64,000 nucleotides of DNA from Neoroseomonas marina (GTDB lineage: Bacteria > Pseudomonadota > Alphaproteobacteria > Acetobacterales > Acetobacteraceae). The translations under genes were made by a program, and so were the position numbers. The notes under the pieces are model-generated. The model saw nothing but the letters and a program-made list of their open reading frames with translations, was not told the origin of the DNA and made no database searches. This document shows, piece by piece, positions 60,933 through 64,000 of the stretch; position 1 is the stretch's first letter; the number at the start of each line of letters is the position of its first letter. The stretch is taken from the NCBI RefSeq assembly GCF_012927745.1, contig NZ_JABBKX010000001.1, positions 62,001-126,000 of the forward strand, in the 5' to 3' direction.

Positions 60933-62567
60933 ATGCCCACTGCCGCCGAGCGCCTGATCGCATTCCTCGCAGACCAGGGGATCGACCGCGCCTTCTGCGT
61001 TCCGGGTGAGTCCTACATCGCGCTGCTCGATGCGCTGCACGCTCATCCCAGGATTGACCTCGTCACCTGCCGCTCCGAAGGCGGGGCAGGCTTCATGGCG
61101 GTGGCCGATGCGAAGATGACCGGGCGGCCGGGCGTGGTGCTGGTCTCCCGCGGGCCCGGCGCCTGCAACGCCTCGATCGCCGTGCACACGGCCGAGCAGG
61201 ACGCCGTGCCGCTGATCCTGCTGGTCGGCCAGGTGGAGAAGCGCGACCTGCGCCGCAACGCCTTCCAGGAGATCGACTACGCGCGGATGTTCGGCGGCAT
61301 CGCGAAATGGGTCGGCGAGGCGACCGAGCCGAACCAGGTCCCCGAACTGATCGCGCGCGGCTACGCCATGGCGATGCAGGGCGTGCCAGGCCCTGTCGTG
61401 ATCTCCCTGCCCGAGGACGTGCTGGCCGAGCCCTGCGCGGCGCCGGTGATGCCGGCGACCATCCCCGTCCCCGCTATCCCGGCGCCGGCGGAGGTCGCGC
61501 GCCTCGCGGCGATGCTGCGCACGGCGGAACGGCCGATCCTGCTGGCCGGCCACGCCTTCGACCGGCCGGGCGGGCGGGAAGCGCTGCAAGCCTTCGCCGA
61601 GGCGTGGAACCTGCCCGTCGCGGTCTCCTTCCGCCGGCAGGACCTCTTCCCGAACAATCATCCGCTCTATGCCGGCGACCTGGGCCTGCGGAATCCCGAC
61701 GCGCAGCGCGCGGCCTTCGCGGAAAGCGACCTCGTTCTCGCGCTCGGGACGCGGCTGACCGACATCACGACCCAGGGGTGGACCTGGCCCGCGCCGGGGC
61801 AGCGTCTGGTGCATGTCTGCGCCGAGCCGCGCTTCCTCGGCTGGCTCTTCCCGGCCGAGATGGCGCTCGCCGCCGATGCGCAGGCGCTGATCGCCGCCCT
61901 CGGCGCGGAACAGCCCGCGGCCCCGGCGGCGCGCGAGGCCTGGAACGCCCGCCTGCGCGCCATCCATGTCGCCGACACCGGCGTGCGTCCGGCCAACCAC
62001 AATGACGGCGTCGCCTTCGCCGAGGTGGCGCGCCGCATCGGCGAGATCGCCGCGCCGGACGCGATCGTGACCCTCGATGCCGGCACCTTCGGCGCGCCGT
62101 TCTACCGCAAGGTGGCCTGGACGCCGCCGCAGCGGCTGGTGGCGCCGCTCTCGGGCGCGATGGGGTTCGGCGTGCCGGCGGGCGTGGCGGCCGCGCTGCG
62201 CTACCCGAACCGGCAGGTGATCGCCGCCGTGGGCGACGGCGGCGCGCTGATGACGGCGGCCGAATTCGCGGTCGCCGTGGCCCGGCGCGCGCCGCTCAAG
62301 CTGCTGCTGTCGGACAACGGCACCTATGCCTCGATCCGCATCCACCAGGAAATGGCGCATCCCGGCCGCGTCTCCGGCACCACGCTGGAGAACCCGGATT
62401 TCGTCACCTGGTGCTCGTCCTTCCGCGTGCCGGTCACGCGGGTGGACAGCAATGCGGACCTGCCGGCGCTGGAAGCCGCGCTCGCCGCGCCGGGTCCGGT
62501 GGCGATCGTCGTGCGCACCTCGCTCGCCGCGGTACTGCCCGCCCCGACCATGCGCGCGGCGGAGTAG
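60933..62567 (+). CDS. ThDP-dependent enzyme, acetolactate synthase-like
   Basis: This 544-residue enzyme has the pyrimidine-binding domain with FCVPGESYIALLDAL and the catalytic Glu49 in CRSEGGAGFMA, a central TPP-family domain, and the pyrophosphate-binding GDGGALMTAAE with Asp435 followed by SDNGTYASI. Order and length match acetolactate synthase and related 2-oxoacid lyases or decarboxylases. No small regulatory subunit gene is adjacent. Divergence from three Bug receptors suggests the enzyme acts on imported carboxylates. Exact substrate is unknown; benzoylformate decarboxylase-like or oxalyl-CoA-like enzymes are alternatives. Confidence 0.9.
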   Translation: MPTAAERLIAFLADQGIDRAFCVPGESYIALLDALHAHPRIDLVTCRSEGGAGFMAVADAKMTGRPGVVLVSRGPGACNASIAVHTAEQDAVPLILLVGQVEKRDLRRNAFQEIDYARMFGGIAKWVGEATEPNQVPELIARGYAMAMQGVPGPVVISLPEDVLAEPCAAPVMPATIPVPAIPAPAEVARLAAMLRTAERPILLAGHAFDRPGGREALQAFAEAWNLPVAVSFRRQDLFPNNHPLYAGDLGLRNPDAQRAAFAESDLVLALGTRLTDITTQGWTWPAPGQRLVHVCAEPRFLGWLFPAEMALAADAQALIAALGAEQPAAPAAREAWNARLRAIHVADTGVRPANHNDGVAFAEVARRIGEIAAPDAIVTLDAGTFGAPFYRKVAWTPPQRLVAPLSGAMGFGVPAGVAAALRYPNRQVIAAVGDGGALMTAAEFAVAVARRAPLKLLLSDNGTYASIRIHQEMAHPGRVSGTTLENPDFVTWCSSFRVPVTRVDSNADLPALEAALAAPGPVAIVVRTSLAAVLPAPTMRAAE

Positions 62568-64000
62568 ATGGCGCCACTGCCGCCGCACCTGTCGGGACGA
62601 CTGCCCGAGGGCGCGCGGCGGCTGCTCGTCGCCCGGCTCGGCCCGCCCTGGCCGGAGGCGTTGCTCACCGCCGCCCGCGCCGCCGCCGATGCCGGGCAGG
62701 AGGCCGAGGCCGTCGCACTGGCCGAGGCCGCGCTCGACGAGGCGCCGGGCGACACGGCGCACCGGCTGAAGATCGCGCTGCTGCATGCGCGGCTCGCGCG
62801 CCCGGCGGCGGCGCGCGCGGTCGCCGCCCCGGCCTATGGCGCCGCGGCGACCGACCCCGTGCTGACCGACCTGCTCGGCATGACCGGCGACACGCTGCGC
62901 CGCATCGGTGCTGTGGAGGCCGCCGTCGACGTGCTGCGCCACGCCTGGCGCGCCAGCCCCCGACCGCTGATGCGGCGCAGCTTCCTCGACGCCGCCCTGC
63001 CTGCCTATCGCCGCAGCCTGAACGAGGGCGCGGACACGGCTCTGCTCGCCGAGATGGCCGAGGCCGCCGCCGGCGCCATCGCGGCGATGCCGGAGGAGGC
63101 GCTGGCCGAACTCGCACGCCTCGTGGAGGAAGCGGGGCGGGGCGACCTGCTGCGAACCCTCGGCGCCGCGGCGATCGCGGCCGGAGACAACCAGCGCGCC
63201 CGGCTGCTCGCCGCCATCGGGGAGGCTGCGCCGAACGAGGGCGGGCTGCTGCACCTCGCGACCCATCGCCCGGCGCGCGCGGGCATCGCCTTCGCGCTCG
63301 CGCACCACCTAGCGCCCGCCGATCCCGCCGCGCGGTTCAATGCCGGCTACGCGGCGCTGGCAGCGGGCGATCCGGACGCCGCCGCCGCCATCCTCGCCCC
63401 CCTGCCCGCGGCGGATGAGGCCGCGATGGCCGGCGCTGCCTGGCCAAGCTTCGGCGAACTGCCCTGGCCCTTCGCCCGCCCGCCCGCCGGCTTCGAGGCG
63501 CTGCTGCCCGCGGGCGCGTCATGGCCGCGCATCCGCCTCGTGACGCCCTGCTTCAATCCCGGCCCCTGGCTCGAGGAGACGATCCTCTCCGTCGCCGCCC
63601 AGGGCTATCCGGCGGTGGAGCACGTCATCGTCGACGCAGGATCGACCGACGGTACGGCGGCGCTGATCGCCCGCCACAGCCACCACCTGCACCACGTCAT
63701 CAGCGAGCCCGACAACGGCCCCGCCGAGGCGATCTGCAAGGGCTTCGCCGGCAGCGACGCCGACCTGCTCGGCTGGATCAACGCCGACGACCTGCTCGCG
63801 CCCGGCGCGCTGCATCGCCTCGGCGCCGCCTTCGCGCGGGCACCGGAGGTGGACATCGTCCACGGCTCCTCCCTGCCCCATCGCGGGCGGCGCATCCTCG
63901 GCCACCAGACGCCGCTCGCGGACGGGCCGGACGGCTTCACGACCGAGGCGCTCGGCGACGTGTTCGGCCGCTGGGCGGAAGGCCGCTTCTTCCTCCAGCC
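62568..64000 (+). CDS. family-2 glycosyltransferase with N-terminal repeat region (partial)
   Basis: The ATG follows directly after the ThDP gene stop, and the frame stays open for at least 477 codons to the window end, so the C-terminus is missing. Residues 1-310 are Ala-rich and look like TPR-type helical repeats. From about residue 322 a GT-A fold begins (IRLVTPCFNPGPWLEETI and DAGSTDGTAAL), with the nucleotide-sugar/metal motif NADD at 405-408 (WINADDLLAPGAL). It probably transfers a sugar to a surface glycan. The TPR-GT2 combination suggests the start of a polysaccharide or protein-glycosylation locus. Confidence 0.85.
   Translation, partial: MAPLPPHLSGRLPEGARRLLVARLGPPWPEALLTAARAAADAGQEAEAVALAEAALDEAPGDTAHRLKIALLHARLARPAAARAVAAPAYGAAATDPVLTDLLGMTGDTLRRIGAVEAAVDVLRHAWRASPRPLMRRSFLDAALPAYRRSLNEGADTALLAEMAEAAAGAIAAMPEEALAELARLVEEAGRGDLLRTLGAAAIAAGDNQRARLLAAIGEAAPNEGGLLHLATHRPARAGIAFALAHHLAPADPAARFNAGYAALAAGDPDAAAAILAPLPAADEAAMAGAAWPSFGELPWPFARPPAGFEALLPAGASWPRIRLVTPCFNPGPWLEETILSVAAQGYPAVEHVIVDAGSTDGTAALIARHSHHLHHVISEPDNGPAEAICKGFAGSDADLLGWINADDLLAPGALHRLGAAFARAPEVDIVHGSSLPHRGRRILGHQTPLADGPDGFTTEALGDVFGRWAEGRFFLQ

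Overview
The window is about 70% GC, densely packed and mostly in short operons with ATGA-type start/stop overlaps. Several orphan Bug (TctC-type) receptors, Tat-like twin-arginine solute receptors, a minCDE operon, a class II ribonucleotide reductase and protein families that I associate with Roseomonas-like bacteria suggest an alphaproteobacterial chromosome of the Acetobacteraceae. This is an inference from gene content and composition: there is no rRNA gene. I saw no tRNA gene, insertion sequence, prophage or CRISPR array.

Layout. 1-10 kb: catabolic genes (haloacid dehalogenase end, DUF1028, tartrate dehydrogenase-like, amidohydrolase, hydroxyisobutyrate dehydrogenase-like, MFS, Gfo/Idh, 4-hydroxybenzoate hydroxylase) with two Bug receptors. 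10-15.5 kb: a complete dipeptide-type ABC transporter, its receptor gene convergent with the permease/ATPase operon, then a gamma-glutamyltransferase. 17-21.4 kb: an EEP-family phosphodiesterase, a phospholipase D/cardiolipin synthase-like protein and minCDE. 21.6-25.3 kb: an operon of NMT1-like receptor, hotdog thioesterase, 2-hydroxyacid dehydrogenase, alpha/beta hydrolase and MOSC protein.

25.3-30.6 kb is the most unusual region. A BTAD/TolB-like/TPR regulator faces away from a 415-bp AT-rich intergenic region that carries phased TAGGAA motifs. Beyond it lies a gene for a protein made almost entirely of 18 copies of a 19-residue repeat with one Cys per copy, then a DUF6065-like gene and a DUF169 gene.

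30.6-40.3 kb: an SDR lacking the classical YxxxK motif, an AbgB-like M20 amidohydrolase, a CMD-family protein, a carbohydrate-type ABC system without an ATPase, a cupin, a trypsin-fold protein that has lost its catalytic triad, and a peptide-type receptor. 40.4-44.4 kb: a tight operon of small-molecule kinase, enolase-like protein with altered active site, 2-hydroxyacid dehydrogenase and enoyl-CoA hydratase-like protein, a candidate undescribed pathway. 44.5-46.9 kb: two overlapping genes I cannot assign. 46.9-49.4 kb: class II ribonucleotide reductase with a candidate NrdR box. 49.5-64 kb: Leu/Ile/Val-type receptor, D-aminoacylase, AsmA-like protein, RidA, LysE exporter, DUF4139 protein, three tandem Bug receptors, a ThDP enzyme and the start of a glycosyltransferase that runs off the window.

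Most genes fit a heterotroph that takes up organic acids, peptides and aromatic compounds. The strongest candidates for new biology are the repeat-protein locus and the kinase/enolase-like operon.
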